Shown here: positions 33,727 to 44,871 of the stretch, piece after piece | Position numbering within the stretch: the first letter of the stretch is position 1 | How the letters are laid out: every line of letters begins with the position of its first letter | Source: Ophiura sarsii | Taxonomy: Eukaryota; Echinodermata; Ophiuroidea; Amphilepidida; Ophiuridae | Reading direction: 5' to 3' | Length of the DNA: 64,000 nucleotides | Assembly (NCBI GenBank): GCA_035610835.1 | Contig: CM069452.1 | Coordinates: 5,484,171-5,548,170 of the forward strand | Notes under the pieces: generated by a model | Databases searched by the model: none | Told to the model about the DNA's origin: nothing | The model's input: only the letters and a program-made list of their open reading frames with translations | Made by a program: the position numbers and the translations under genes

Positions 33727-34084
33727 GGCCAAAAAATATATGTTTGATTGTCCTCGTCCGCTCGATCCTGATAATCATTCCGACCCAATTTTGTTAAAAA
33801 AAAAATTAAAATTAAACTTCTTCTTTTTGTTGTTGAAAATTTCATTTTTTACTAATTTTTTTTTTTTTTAAGTGTTGAGAAAATAAAAACTCATCCAAAT
33901 ATTCATTATTTTGTTCCCCGTCTTGGTAACCACAACAAGTACAATTTCCTTTTGAAACCTCTCAATTTACTTTTGGTACCTGAAAAAAGGGCAAGTGAGA
34001 ACATCAACAAACAAAAAACTTTTCCTGACCAACCTACCCAACTTTTAAAAGTATCTATGGACAATCAAACAATTTCTTTTTGCC
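33727..34084. mobile_element. PIF/Harbinger-type MITE, GTTTGATTGTCC subfamily
   Basis: GGCCAAAAAATATATGTTTG then ATTGTCC at the left is mirrored by GGACAATCAAAC then AATTTCTTTTTGCC at the right; TTA duplicated (33724-33726, 34085-34087). Confidence 0.8.
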
Positions 34085-34087
34085 TTA

Positions 34088-35166
34088 TTGTCCATCCATG
34101 ATGAAGATAAATACATATTACATTTTTGCCCTGAATTGAACCCTGTTGAAACAGAATTGAACCTGTCATTACTATTTTGACCAATTTTAATTGACATATT
34201 GGTCGACTGCACACGGTGTAGATTTAAATCTACCAGTATTGTTGAAAATAACTGAATTTAATTAATTTGTCATTATGTATAACTTAGCTACCCTGCGAAA
34301 CTATGAAGAGGCTTGCTCTTGACTGCTATGCATTTATCACTAGAAAGACTTTGCAAAGGAAACTTTCTATTTTTCAGAATAAATTGTTTTGTAGTTGTTT
34401 CCCTGTAACTTAATCATTAGAATTACAATGGCATGATTGATTGCCGTTATGAATATATTTGATATTTATGAGTTTGGCTGAGGAAGTCTTGTTTTTGAAG
34501 TGTGGTAGTTATGGATATTGCATTCCGTTATTTGTTGTTTATTTTTCTGGCTATTGTTGTTTAAAGATTTAGAACTATCACTGCACGCAACTCTATCACA
34601 TCTCGATCACTTTAAATTGTGACGTTCTGTAGTGGTTGACATTTGTTTGTTGGTTGATTTTGCTTTTTGTTTTTTGTCGGGGCAGGGGCCATCCTTTGTT
34701 TTGACAAATATCACATGTATCATAGATAAGCACGCACACAAACACTTCGTGATATTAAAATCTAAAACCAGCCATGAAGTTTAGGAGTATTAGGATGGGT
34801 TGCACTACTTGTTGCCAACCCCAGCACACAAACACCCACACAAAACCCAACATCGTTTTTTTTTTCAAGGAGGGAAATTTCACACAAAAAATGGGGGGAT
34901 AATTTTTAACATCTCCTCAACCCTAACCGTCTTCATTATAGGACTTCATGCATAATACTATATATGTATATAACCCTCGTATCAACAACAAGACTACCCT
35001 GGGAAACAGTAAGATTGAATATAGAAACACTGAGTCAGCCATCCTAGCTGTGCTAAAATAGTACCACATGGGGCGCGATTTTGGGTTAATAGTGGTTCTC
35101 GGATTGGGAGCAGTTCCAGGGCTTAGATAAGATAGTCCTATGGTGTATTCCTGTGGTAGGACTACA
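34088..35166. other. Non-coding stretch, no gene seen
   Basis: AT-rich, contains one AACCCTAACC (34919-34928) without the rest of the tRNA-like element. No exon recognised. Confidence 0.4.
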
Positions 35167-35174
35167 TGTATTAT

Positions 35175-35577
35175 AGCCTTGATCAGGCTTCTAAAATTAT
35201 TTGAAATCAGGTAGTACAGGTAGGACATAGATAGTAATGTAATCTTTATTTATATTGTGATTAATTATAACGTCCAAAATAAGCCTCACAACGTATAATT
35301 AAGGCTCACACCACTCGCCCTTCTCTCACTCGCCAAAGAACAGCCCACACCATCTGACTTTCGCCGGCGTGCAGGGTGAATACTGAATACTATCGTTCGA
35401 GCAAGGGCGCTTGCATCTGCTGCATAGCTATTAGCTCGTAAATCCTACATCATTCGTCTTAGCACGCTGTACTCAGCTCTGTGTGGAAGGTGGGATTTAC
35501 GTGTTAGGAACGTCAGATGGCTATGGACTAGTTCGGACTGCCTTATTTTAAATAATTTTAGAAGCCTGATCAAGGCT
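35175..35577. mobile_element. TIR element with 11-bp target duplication (Mutator- or hAT-like)
   Basis: AGCCTTGATCAGGCTTCTAA and on through AATTATTT at the left is mirrored by AAATAATTTTAGAAGCCTGA then TCAAGGCT at the right. Flanks are ACATGTATTAT before and ACGTGTATTAT after: an 11-bp direct repeat with one mismatch. That length fits Mutator-like transposition better than hAT (8 bp). The interior has no ORF with known motifs. Confidence 0.75.
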
Positions 35578-35839
35578 ACGTGTATTATATTTAGAAGACC
35601 TGACCAGTTTACCCCTTGGAAATTTAATATATATCATGTGGTATTAAATAGCAATCACAATTAACAAATAAACAGCTGTTGTCCCTTCCAATCTATTAGA
35701 TAATCCAGTTCTCCCATAGCAACCAGTATAAAAATACAAAACAAGTTTTCATCATTGAATTTTTGCAACACGGCTGTAGTTGAGACAGATCCATCTTAGT
35801 GTATATTAGTGCACAGACCCCTATTTTTATCTGTTGGTG

Positions 35840-36160
35840 GTGAACTAAAGGAATGCAAAATGCATGGCAAAATAATCCTGATGACCCACACCCATGAACT
35901 TATTATACCGCCCCTGCAAAATCAAAACCCCAATGAAATGTTTGTTATTCGGAGCCCAAAATCATTCCCTCACCAGTGTTGCCGAATATGAAGCCAAATA
36001 CATTTTGTTTCTTGGCCATCAATGACATGACTTACACCCATGAACTTATTATGATGCCCCTACAAAATCAAAAGCAACATTTTTGCTAAATCCATCAATG
36101 AAATGTTTGTTATTCAGAGCCCAATATCTGTCCCTCTCCAGTGTTGCCGAAAAATAGAGC
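35840..36160. repeat. Two-copy tandem duplication, about 165 bp
   Basis: CACCCATGAACTTATTATNNNGCCCCTRCAAAATCAAAA, CAATGAAATGTTTGTTATTC and CCAGTGTTGCCGAA recur in the same order at about 35890-35990 and 36036-36152. A short ORF through copy 1 is not conserved in copy 2. Confidence 0.8.
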
Positions 36161-36306
36161 TTTGATTGAAATTGGTTAATATTTAGTAAGAGCCTTTCTG
36201 TTATGTGACTTCAATGCGTGGCCAGAAATCATCCTTTGTAGTTCTAAAGATCTTGATGGCCTACATCACTTCTTCGCATGACCTCAATTTTGAACAATAG
36301 GTCTAA

Positions 36307-36968
36307 GGCCTAGTAAAAAAATAAACATGTTTCCCGTCCCCGCCCGCCTCCTTTTTGGCCGCCGCCTCCTATTTTTTACTATTTACTATTTCCGAAAATT
36401 CTGTAAAAAAAAATAATAAAAAAATTAAAAATTTTTTTTTTTTTTAAATTTTTAAAAAATTTTTTTTAGTGATTGATCCTTTGATTCCTATTGCCCATAG
36501 GAATGGTAGGTGTAATAGAAATGCTGTATCATTTCATAGCATGTTCATGCCATACATGACACAGAATTATTGACATGGCTTCTCAAATAGTACCATGGCC
36601 CATGGGGACCGATATACCTAACTTCACGTAGCAATTGCTTGCAATTAGGGGACCGACACATGTAGGCCTACATCCTTTCGATCAATGTTTTGTTCCTCAT
36701 TCAACCTGAAAAATGACGAAAACATAAAGAAACAATGCGTACTTGGCTCTATATATTAGGTAAACCTTTTCATATTTGTATTCCTCTGGCAATTAGAGTG
36801 GAAAATACTGTTTAGGAGTGTCTGCAACACAGTCAGTTGGTCACTTTCGACTTGGCGGCCATCTTAAAAAAAATATCAAAAAATGGGAAAATAGTAAATA
36901 GTAAGACCCTCCCTCCTCCTTTTTTTAAAAAGTCCGGACGGGAAACATGTCATTTTTTTTACTATGCC
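36307..36968. mobile_element. PIF/Harbinger-type MITE, ACATGTTTCCCGTCC subfamily
   Basis: GGCCTAGTAAAAAAATAAAC then ATGTTTCCCGTCC at the left; GGACGGGAAACATGT then CATTTTTTTTACTATGCC at the right; TAA duplicated (36304-36306, 36969-36971). At 662 bp it is the second-longest copy here and the longest without a visible nested insertion; its interior (36480-36850) is unrelated to the others. Confidence 0.85.
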
Positions 36969-36971
36969 TAA

Positions 36972-38014
36972 TGCATCGCAATTGAATATTTGATTCAAGG
37001 CTCCAATTTTAATAAGGAAACACAGATTAATTCTTACTTTTGAAGAGTTTGTCTGTTCTTTGAAGCACATCCTCTATTATTTACTTCTAAGAGTCCACAT
37101 TTACAATTGTGATTTTCTGATCCAATGCTCGAATTACTATAACTCGCTAGAGTAGGTTGATCTGATATTCCAAATGAATGAATGATAATTGATTGAAAGT
37201 GGGAAAAGTCTGCATGCATGAGGTTTTTCATAGAGTGTTTTCCATATTTTTCAATACATATTACTTTTAGGCTATTTTTAAAATGTTGGGTGACCCAATT
37301 TTTACACATGTTTCTGTTCTATATGTAAGCGCAGCCTTATTCCAATATTACAGTTAAATTTCTATGGTTGTTATAATTTAAGAAGTTAAATATTCTTTAA
37401 GTCTAAATTTGGTTTACACTTACCCATGTTTCTCACCCTTGGCAAAACCATCCTCTAACAATTTCAAATCAACAATTAATTGCTATATTTGTCATGAAAG
37501 CGTAATATGCAAATGCAAAAACAATGCATGCTCTTATAGTTAAACCTTAAATACAATTTAGTATGAGGATTTAAAAGCACAGGAAATAATTAGTATACAT
37601 TACATTAGGTTATAAAACCAGTTCAACTATAATAATATATTTGTAAATGGTTTATGTTCAGATTGTGTGGTAAAATGCTTGAAACCTATTAGTTTGCCAG
37701 TCATTTGGGCTTTATGATCAATTGAGACACAATTGAGACTAACATGGAAAACAAGGTCTGTAGGTTGACCTAAAAAGGTATTTTGTCGTGGGTGATTTTT
37801 TCCTTAAAATATACATTTGGAAAAGCAAATATTGTGAGGAGAAAAATCTTTGTGATTAAATGGCTACTTTATTAAAGAGTGTGCTCATAAAAAGCAAACA
37901 TTTCTCCATTATGAGTACTAAAGTAAATTAGTTCAATTTTCCCCATTATGAGTACCAAAGTAAATTAGTTCAAATATTGGATGCTCTTGAAGACAATGGT
38001 GAGAAATATTATCC
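36972..38014. other. Non-coding stretch with short duplication
   Basis: Two tandem copies of a roughly 47-bp unit (CCATTATGAGTACYAAAGTA then AATTAGTTCAA) at 37906-37976. No exon seen. Confidence 0.45.
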
Positions 38015-38018
38015 TTAA

Positions 38019-38249
38019 ACACTTTCCAAAGACTATTAGTGTTGCCATAAAAAAAACCTGTTTTTCAGAAACCTCTCCCAACTTTCAAAGTCTTATCTCA
38101 AGGATTACTGAATCAATACTAGACATATTTGTACTTATTATAATGCATTTCTCATGGTGATTATGAATATGGTGATGATATTCGATAATTTTGACATTTT
38201 TGAAACATTTTGTGAATGTTTGGAACTATCGTCTGCCGCATGGAAACTG
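38019..38249 (-). mobile_element. TTAA MITE, CACTTTCC family, copy 3
   Basis: ACACTTTCCA... at the left and GTCTGCCGCATGGAAACTG at the right, flanked by TTAA (38015-38018, 38250-38253). It is inverted relative to 28235-28465 and more diverged. Confidence 0.8.
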
Positions 38250-38253
38250 TTAA

Positions 38254-38769
38254 GTTCATCTGGAACGTCTGTATATTAATGCCTGAAGTTTAATTCAGTT
38301 CCGAGATAACTATGGGATACATTTTCACCATTTCCAAAATGAAATAGCATTCATAACTGTTTTATATACCTCATACATCGAATGACTGCAAATATATTGT
38401 TCATTGTATTATGAAAAAATTGTAACGCAGTTATGAACGTCATTACAATGCTGGAGTAATCAGTGATATAGTCTGCCACAATATAGACACTTAACTTACG
38501 CTCAGCTCAGTGGATGCCCTTATAAAACACTACCTAACAAATGTAAGCAAATGTATGATGTGAAATGTTCTTGAAACTGGGATAGGGTGAAAAACTGAGA
38601 AAAGGGCAAAAGACAGAATATGGCGTTTCTGTCATTTAAAAAATCTATCTTCTTTTAGATACAAATTTCCAATTTAAAAAGGATTTATTGTACAGAGAAT
38701 TTTAATCTTTTTTAAAAATTCGCCTGTATCTATCTCTTCACAAGAACATGTCACATAATAATATGGCTA
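38254..38769. other. Non-coding stretch, no gene seen
   Basis: No exon or repeat end recognised. Confidence 0.4.
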
Positions 38770-38977
38770 CTGTAAAACAAGTTAATTTTGCTGCAACTTT
38801 TTTTCGCGAATTGCTAATCGTCACTAGTTTCGCGGTAACTTAATTTCGCGAATCTGAAATTTTTACCACTACTGTCATCTTCACACACACTATTTCGCGG
38901 CAATATAATTTCGCGAATTTGAGCCTCTCGACAAATTCTCGAAATTAAATTGCTTGCGAAATTAACTTGTTTTACAG
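38770..38977 (-). mobile_element. CTGTAAAAC MITE, copy a2
   Basis: CTGTAAAACAAGTTAATTTT and GAAATTAACTTGTTTTACAG ends, TA on both sides. Same 208-bp length as 17174-17381, in the opposite orientation. Shared blocks include TCGCGGCAATATAATTTCGC and GAGCCTCTCG. Confidence 0.9.
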
Positions 38978-39399
38978 TATGTGTGGCTGGCAATTAGACC
39001 AATCAGATCACCAATATTGCCTTGAGACTGTCTTGTCCTATTCTTTGTCTTTTGTTCCATTCTTAGAAGTTGCAAGTAAAATATGCTGTTAGTGATTTGT
39101 TAACTCTGATTGATCTCCGGTCAACAAAAACATTTCAGGATGAAACAACTTCTAAATCAACATTCATATCCACTTCAACAAACAATTGGGCTATATAATG
39201 GTGAAAAGAAAACTGTTTGTAATTGCAGCAGCACATACAGGTGCTATGCTATTTGTAAAAATAACCTGAAATGACCTGAAGAGTGCACACCACCAAATAA
39301 TATTTTGCATTCTGGCAATACCAGGCAGTGTTTGAAATTAAGATAGACCCCGAGTCTAAATTTAACATCCTAGAAAAGGTAAAAAGTGCTGTAAATGTA

Positions 39400-39780
39400 C
39401 CTATATGTTTCATAATTTGGCATTTCTAGGTTATTTCCTCCACATTAGGTCCAAAATCTCTAGCTTTTTCTTGAATGGTATTATTTTACACGATCCACTG
39501 TTTCCACCAATTTAGAGTTAAAATCCCGGATCTTAGGATATAGGCAGCCTGTCGTACCTAAGATAGATATCATTGACCAGTAGCAGGGAAAATGCTGGTT
39601 ACCCCCCACAAAAGTGATTGTTTTTAAGCAGAAGACATCTTGATCTTTAATAAAAACAATGATTTGAATGAATAAGTTTGCTCTAAACATAAAAAATAAA
39701 ATTAACACAAACATGACCTCTATAATCCCATAAAGCAATAGGGAACTTATTTGTTGGTGTGGGACCTATAGTACACTTCA
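39400..39780 (-). repeat. Dispersed repeat R2, copy 2
   Basis: Reverse complement relative of 21060-21425; see shared blocks there. The 85-codon minus-strand ORF at 39481-39738 is interrupted in the other copy and resembles no known protein. Confidence 0.65.
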
Positions 39781-39802
39781 GAATTAACAATGGTAATGGT
39801 TA

Positions 39803-39820
39803 CACGTACGTACGTACGTA
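39803..39820. repeat. (ACGT)n microsatellite
   Basis: Four tandem ACGT-type units, self-complementary. Confidence 0.9.
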
Positions 39821-39918
39821 GTTAAGGGATTTAAGATATTGGACATACATAGCTTATAATTATTATTTTAGCGTATACACATGTGCTGCATTTTTTTCAA
39901 CTATAATTTTTTTGGGTA

Positions 39919-40207
39919 TGGTACAAAATATTGATTTGTATTATTTGCTTTGATGTTAAACATATCAAACTGTTATCTTTCAATGTCACTTATTTAAGAA
40001 GTTCATAATTATTTTAGTTCTTTCTTTGTAAACAATATTCTACTGTACTGAATAAAAACTTCTAAATGCCAATTGGCAGTTATATTCCAACCAATGAAGG
40101 TAAGCATAATTATGCATCGATGCTCACGTTGCAAATATGATTTTATTTGATATGGTAAAAAATATTGATTTGTATTATTTGCTATGATATCATACATATC
40201 AAACTGT
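39919..40207. repeat. 57-bp direct repeat pair
   Basis: ATATTGATTTGTATTATTTG then CTWTGATNTNAWACATATCAAACTGTTA occurs at about 39925-39974 and 40158-40208 with few differences. Confidence 0.8.
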
Positions 40208-40407
40208 TACCAAAAGGTTTGTGTTAATTGTTTTTTAATAAATCAGCAAGTTTGTTGAAAACTGTTGATCTTGAAATTAAAAAGCAAATTATATCTGAAA
40301 CATAGACATTTTCGCGCTAACATTAATGTTTGCGCTTTTCGCGCTCCAAACAGCTACCGCGAAAATAAAAACACAGGAATATATTTATTTTGTGTATAAA
40401 TCTATGT

Positions 40408-40686
40408 TAACCCTAACCCCCCTGAGTGCTAAAAAATGCTAATCCAAAGTCCCTCTCCAAACGCATGCGCGTCGGTTTTCGATGACGTAGTCAACCGAGC
40501 CTATATAATGAGTGCAGTATACTGCACGAATGTGTAGCTGAGGGCCGTGGCTTAGTGTTAGGAAGGTGGGGCTCGAGAACGGAGGGTCCCCGGATCGAAT
40601 CCCGGCAGGTTCCCGGAGATTTAGTTGGTGTTTTTTCCTCGAAAATTGTGATCCCGGTCAAAAATCCTAAACCGGGGTTAGGGTTA
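40408..40686 (+). mobile_element. tRNA-like, telomere-motif-ended element, family B, copy 1
   Basis: Bounded by TAACCCTAACCCC and GGGGTTAGGGTTA, a perfect 13-bp inverted pair. In order inside: CCAAACGCATGCGCGTCGG, GATGACGTAG, CCTATATAATG (TATA-like), the 16-bp palindrome GTGCAGTATACTGCAC, then a tRNA-like part with A-box-like TGGCTTAGTGTTAGGA and B-box-like GGATCGAATCC, then a tail with CCCGGTCAAAAATCC. A TATA-like box about 30-60 bases before the tRNA-like part would suit Pol III or Pol II start, but transcription is not shown. Confidence 0.75.
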
Positions 40687-40728
40687 TGGTAAAAATTTAA
40701 AAAAAATTCGTGTTCTATTAACCCTAAC

Positions 40729-40997
40729 CCCCGTGAGTGCTAAAAATGCTAATCCAAAGTCCCTCTCCAAACGCATGCGCCGTCGGTTTTCGATGACGTA
40801 GTCAATCGAGCCTATATAATGAGTGCAGTATACTGCACGAATGTGTAGCTGAGGGCCGTGGCTTAGTGTTAGGAAGGTGGGGCTCGAGAACGGAGGGTCC
40901 CCGGATCGAATCCCGGCAGGTTCCCGGAGATTTAGTTGGTGTTTTTTCCGGGAAAATTGTGATCCCGGTCAAAAATCCTAAACCGGGGTTAGGGTTA
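40729..40997 (+). mobile_element. tRNA-like, telomere-motif-ended element, family B, copy 2
   Basis: Nearly identical to 40408-40686 (a handful of differences: CGCGTC/CGCCGTC, AACCG/AATCG, TCCTCG/TCCGGG). Same 13-bp inverted ends. A 42-bp A-rich linker separates the copies. The near identity implies recent tandem duplication or insertion of a dimer. Confidence 0.75.
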
Positions 40998-41099
40998 TTG
41001 AACTTTCAAATTCCAAATTTAAAAACAAGCGAAATGGCTGAAAATCAGCAAAGCGTGAAAATTACCATTTTACAGTATTTATTATACTTAATTGTGAGG

Positions 41100-41750
41100 G
41101 TTTAGTGCCCTTAGACCATATATGTAATGTCTGTCCTTTGTTAGGTGGAGTGTTTATAAGGGTAAACCATATATCATCGGAAGTTATACCACATGTGGCA
41201 GCTAGTATAGATAGTGTCTTTTGCATATCATTAAAGGTTTATTATGTGATCTTTCACCCCGGGAACTCCTTTTGCAGATTTACATATCTGATCATAAATC
41301 GTACATTACATTCCAACTTACAGAGTGATATGATTCTTAATTACTTCAAAATCATGGTTTTAGAGTGAAAATATACTGTCTGAGTCTGCGCCGACAACTT
41401 ATTTTTACTCTAAATTCACTCTAAAACCATGATTTTGAGGAAATTAGGAATTGTATCGCTCTGTAACTTGGAATATATTCATGATTTATGATCCGAAAAT
41501 GTAAATCTTAAAGAAAATCTACTTTCTAAAAATAAATCATGAATAGAGGGCGCTCCCTGGAAAAAATCACATAATATGCCTTTAAGTATAACAATAAAAG
41601 ACCATATCTGCAATAGCTGCTCAAAGTTATATTTTGTTTTTGGGCTATCAGTTGTTCAGCAAAAGACTACTTTTTAATCAGGGCAGCTATTGAATATAGG
41701 ACCTTGTGGTACGATCCGTGACTAGATGTGTACACTGGTTGATGTAGAAA
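41100..41750 (+). repeat. Dispersed repeat R1, copy 3, split by a TTAA MITE
   Basis: ATACCACATGTGGCAGCTAG and GATAGTG lie before the MITE at 41235-41581, and CAATAGCTGC, GGGCAGCTATTG and GACCTTGTGG after it. These match parts of 6310-6560 and 15230-15460. Confidence 0.5.
41235..41581 (+). mobile_element. TTAA foldback MITE, AGGYATATTATGTGATC family, copy 1
   Basis: AGGTTTATTATGTGATC and GATCACATAATATGCCT ends, flanked by TTAA (41231-41234, 41582-41585). The inner arms pair almost to the centre (TCTGATCATAAATCGTACAT..., TTTTAGAGTGAAAATA / TATTTTTACTCTAAA...). Copies: 46848-47221 and the short 48195-48325. Confidence 0.9.
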
Positions 41751-42280
41751 TTACCTAGAAATTCATGTTAATCATCAACTCTTTTTATGTAACTGAACAT
41801 ATATTAGTACTTGATATTGTTCATTCAGCGTTAAACTTGACAACAAAAGTAATCAACTTTCCCGTAACCATTTAGTTATGATCATATTTTAAAAACAGAT
41901 AGTGGTAGTTTTGCCTTTCAGGCTTATATTTATTTTGGGGTCAAATAATTTATAAGTAGTATATTAGGCATATATTTGCACATATTGCAGTTAAATTAGA
42001 ATAATGCTTGTGAACTATTCTTATTAACTTGAAAACTAGGGTACTAAAAAGTACTGATGTTTAATAATTATAAAAAAATTGTATAAATTACGTTTATCAT
42101 ATTTGCATTGCCAAAGGTGTGTAAAATGTTATAGCATGATGCATATGATGGTTTATATGCATATCAATTGTATACAAAATGAGTTATTTGATTTGTAAAT
42201 ACATAACATGTGAAACTGTAAGCACATACCCGTGTAGAGTAATTGTACATTGCTGGAACACCAGGTTGGTCAGTTAAGAT
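41751..42280. other. Non-coding stretch, no gene seen
   Basis: No exon or repeat end recognised. Confidence 0.4.
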
Positions 42281-42725
42281 GCCACACACTGCCCAGTATA
42301 TGGCGCACCAACATTGTTCCGGTAGGGTGCCACACACTGCCCAGTATACGGTGCACCAACATTGTTCTGGTAGGGTGCCCAGTATACGGTGCACCATCAT
42401 TGTTCTGGTAGGGTGCCCAGTATACGGCGCACCAACATTGTTCTGGTAGGGCGCCCAGTATACGGCGCACCATCATTGTTCTGGTAGGGTGCCCATGTAT
42501 ACTGCGCACCAACATTGTTCTTGGTGCCACACATTGCCCAGTATATGGCGCACCAACATTAGTCTAGGTGCCACACATTGCCCAGTATACGGCGCACCAA
42601 CAATGTTCTAGGTGCCACACATTGCCCAGTTATGGCACACCACATTGTTCAGGTAGGTGTCACACTTTGCCTAGTTAGGGGGAATTGCATTGCCCAATTA
42701 TGGTGCACCACATTTCCCAAGTATG
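42281..42725. repeat. Minisatellite, 38-48 bp units, about 10 copies
   Basis: The unit GCCCAGTATACGGCGCACCA then ACATTGTTCTGGTAGGGT is repeated, with or without a 10-bp GCCACACACT/GCCACACATT prefix. Copies decay toward the right. ORFs on both strands across it are repeat artefacts. Confidence 0.9.
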
Positions 42726-44068
42726 ACCCAAATGTGAAACCCATTGGTGATTCAATGGTGAAAGGAATTGTTAAAGACAAAAACAAACCATTTTTAAGAT
42801 GACTGAGTTCATGCTACTTCTATATTATGGGAGAATTTCACACAATATTTTACTACTCAAAAAGAATTTGGCAGAACTTCTCAGTATACTTGAAATGTGG
42901 TGTATCATTTGTGTTAATATTATGGGAATTTGAAGTGATTTCAACAATTACATGGCATATATTTCATGCCAATTGTTGACTTATGTTGTAAAATTTAAAA
43001 AAGAGGCAGCAATATGCTGTCCTCTTTCTGTGGGTATGTGTAACGGGAAAATGTAATATTTGGTCATATTTGATGAAAAAATAAATGACATAATGAAACA
43101 AGAAAAGTTTTGCTGTACGATGTTTATTGTATCATTATGTTTGAATTTTGTATATAACAATATGCTATAGGTATGTTTTGTAGCTTGAGATAAAAGTGCG
43201 TTTAATGGGTATATTTCATAAAACATGTTTTAATTTGCAATTTCAGCAACATAAATTAAAGCCATTAAAGGGTGTCAAAGTATATATGTTTTGGGAGCAT
43301 ACAATACAAGATCAGACCTAATATGATATTCAGATGGAACAAATCATACAGAAATTATACAGTGTGTAACACACAAAACAAATTAAACAATGAGTTGCTA
43401 TTTATTTATATAGGATCCACACCACTAAATAAATAATGGAACAGTCCAGGAAAGGCCTGTTGAATTGGGTGATTGGGTGGGATGACACTCATCTTAGAAG
43501 TGAAATATCTAAAAATTCTGCAAAAGTAGTGTTGTTGGCTAACATTTTAATTGGATTGTTTTTAAACGAAGATTATCAAACAATATCATTGCAAATGTCT
43601 TCTTTTGACCAATTCTGTGTGATTTTATAGTCATTTAAGAGACTTCAATAATTGATTAGAATCGCTTAGATCTAGGCTAGGCCTGGGCGTTCTAAAAACA
43701 TTTGTATCTTCGACCGCGCATATCTCAAAAATTTTGCCTTGACCTTATTTATTGTTGTTGTTTAAAAGAAATCCAAAACCATGATCTTCATCAAAAATGT
43801 AAAGTTGAAGCAACCAGTGGCTTAATTAGCGAGAAAATGGCTTTTAATTATGGCCCATTTTACACAGTAGGTATAGGAGATTCAGAGATGTAAGACTACA
43901 GGAAATTCCTGAAATCAGGAAATGGAATCGCATATGGGATATTTTCAGGCAATCAGTTTCCATTAAACGTCATATAAAATAGGCAATTTGCTAGTTAATT
44001 TTCGAATTTTCAGGAAATAATCTTAGATGCCACTTACATCTCTGGGGATTTATTAAGTGGTGTGAATC
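42726..44068. other. Non-coding stretch, no gene seen
   Basis: AT-rich. Short plus ORFs at 43436-43630 and 43702-43893 have no domains, no splice signals and no coding bias. Confidence 0.4.
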
Positions 44069-44667
44069 CTATAGTTTGATCAGCTCAAAATTGGCAAAGC
44101 CTCCTTAAGGGGGCTGTGCACCTTCAGGTGTAGCCACCGTAAACTGTTGTAACTTCTTCATTATTCATTTAATCTATATAAAAGTATACATTTTTTTGCA
44201 GAAAAGGGTTCAATGAATCCAACCATGATCATGAATTTGAAAAATGTGCCAAGAATATGATTTTGGAGGTTTAAAAAAAATCACATTTTTGGCACTTTTT
44301 GGTCGATAATTCAAAAAATAATAAAAAAATTCAAAAACAAGGTCTTCTAAAAAACTGGGGGGACGAGTGTGACGAGTGTTTAAGGTGGCAAAAGGCTGAG
44401 AAGACATGGAATGGATCTGTTGAATTTTGTCGAAGTTGGCAAGAGGATCACTAGTGTGTTGTTTCTGGAAGGAAATGGATAATGAAGAAGTTACGGCAGT
44501 TTTACGGAGGCTATACCTGAAGGTGCACAGCCCACTTAAAGCAGCGAGTGAATACAGGAGAATGCGGGTACGCATGAAGGTAACACACACACTGTGCATT
44601 ATATGCGTGACCTGTGCATGCGGGAAAAATGCATGCGTTTGACCAATTCGGACCTGATTAACTATAG
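44069..44667. mobile_element. MITE family M1, copy 3, split by a TTAA MITE
   Basis: CTATAGTTTGATCAGCTC then AAAATTGGCAAAG at the left; TTGACCAATTCGGACCTGAT then TAACTATAG at the right. The element at 44109-44535 plus its TTAA duplication interrupts it; without it the M1 copy would be about 164 bp. Confidence 0.75.
44109..44535 (+). mobile_element. TTAA MITE, GGGGGCTGTGCACC family, nested
   Basis: GGGGGCTGTGCACCTTCAGG then TGTAGCC is mirrored by GGCTATACCTGAAGGTGCAC then AGCCCAC, 27 bp with two mismatches; TTAA flanks both ends (44105-44108, 44536-44539). Inside is a CACTTTTTGGTCGATAAT block shared with 4378-4488. Confidence 0.9.
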
Positions 44668-44871
44668 CAGCTTAAATGCAGAAGATTAACATCACTAAAC
44701 AGAAAGTGCATTCAAATCTGAACATTGTATAATGAAATCAACCTTTCAATAGACCGTTGAAGACATTTGTTACCTACATTTTGATACCTCATTTACTATC
44801 AAAGACTTTAAATTGTTAAAGATTGATAATGATTAATGAAACAATATGCAGTTCCAAATGTCACAATTTTT

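Larger units (their letters stand above)
40300..41075 (+). mobile_element. CTGTAAAA MITE (subfamily b) split by two tRNA-like elements
   Basis: The left part 40300-40407 (TTTGCGCTTTTCGCGCTCCA, AATATATTTATTTTGTGTAT) and the right part 40998-41075 (AAAACAAGCG, ATTACCATTTTACAG then TA) line up with 11321-11519. The insertion 40408-40997 separates them. The left terminus is too diverged to place exactly. Confidence 0.65.

Noticed and set aside
34919..34928. AACCCTAACC motif as another telomere-ended element
   Set aside because: No tRNA-like part, TATA-like box or second terminal motif nearby.
40550..40625. Functional tRNA genes at 40.5 and 40.9 kb
   Set aside because: A- and B-box-like words are present, but the T-arm and acceptor stems do not pair as a tRNA.
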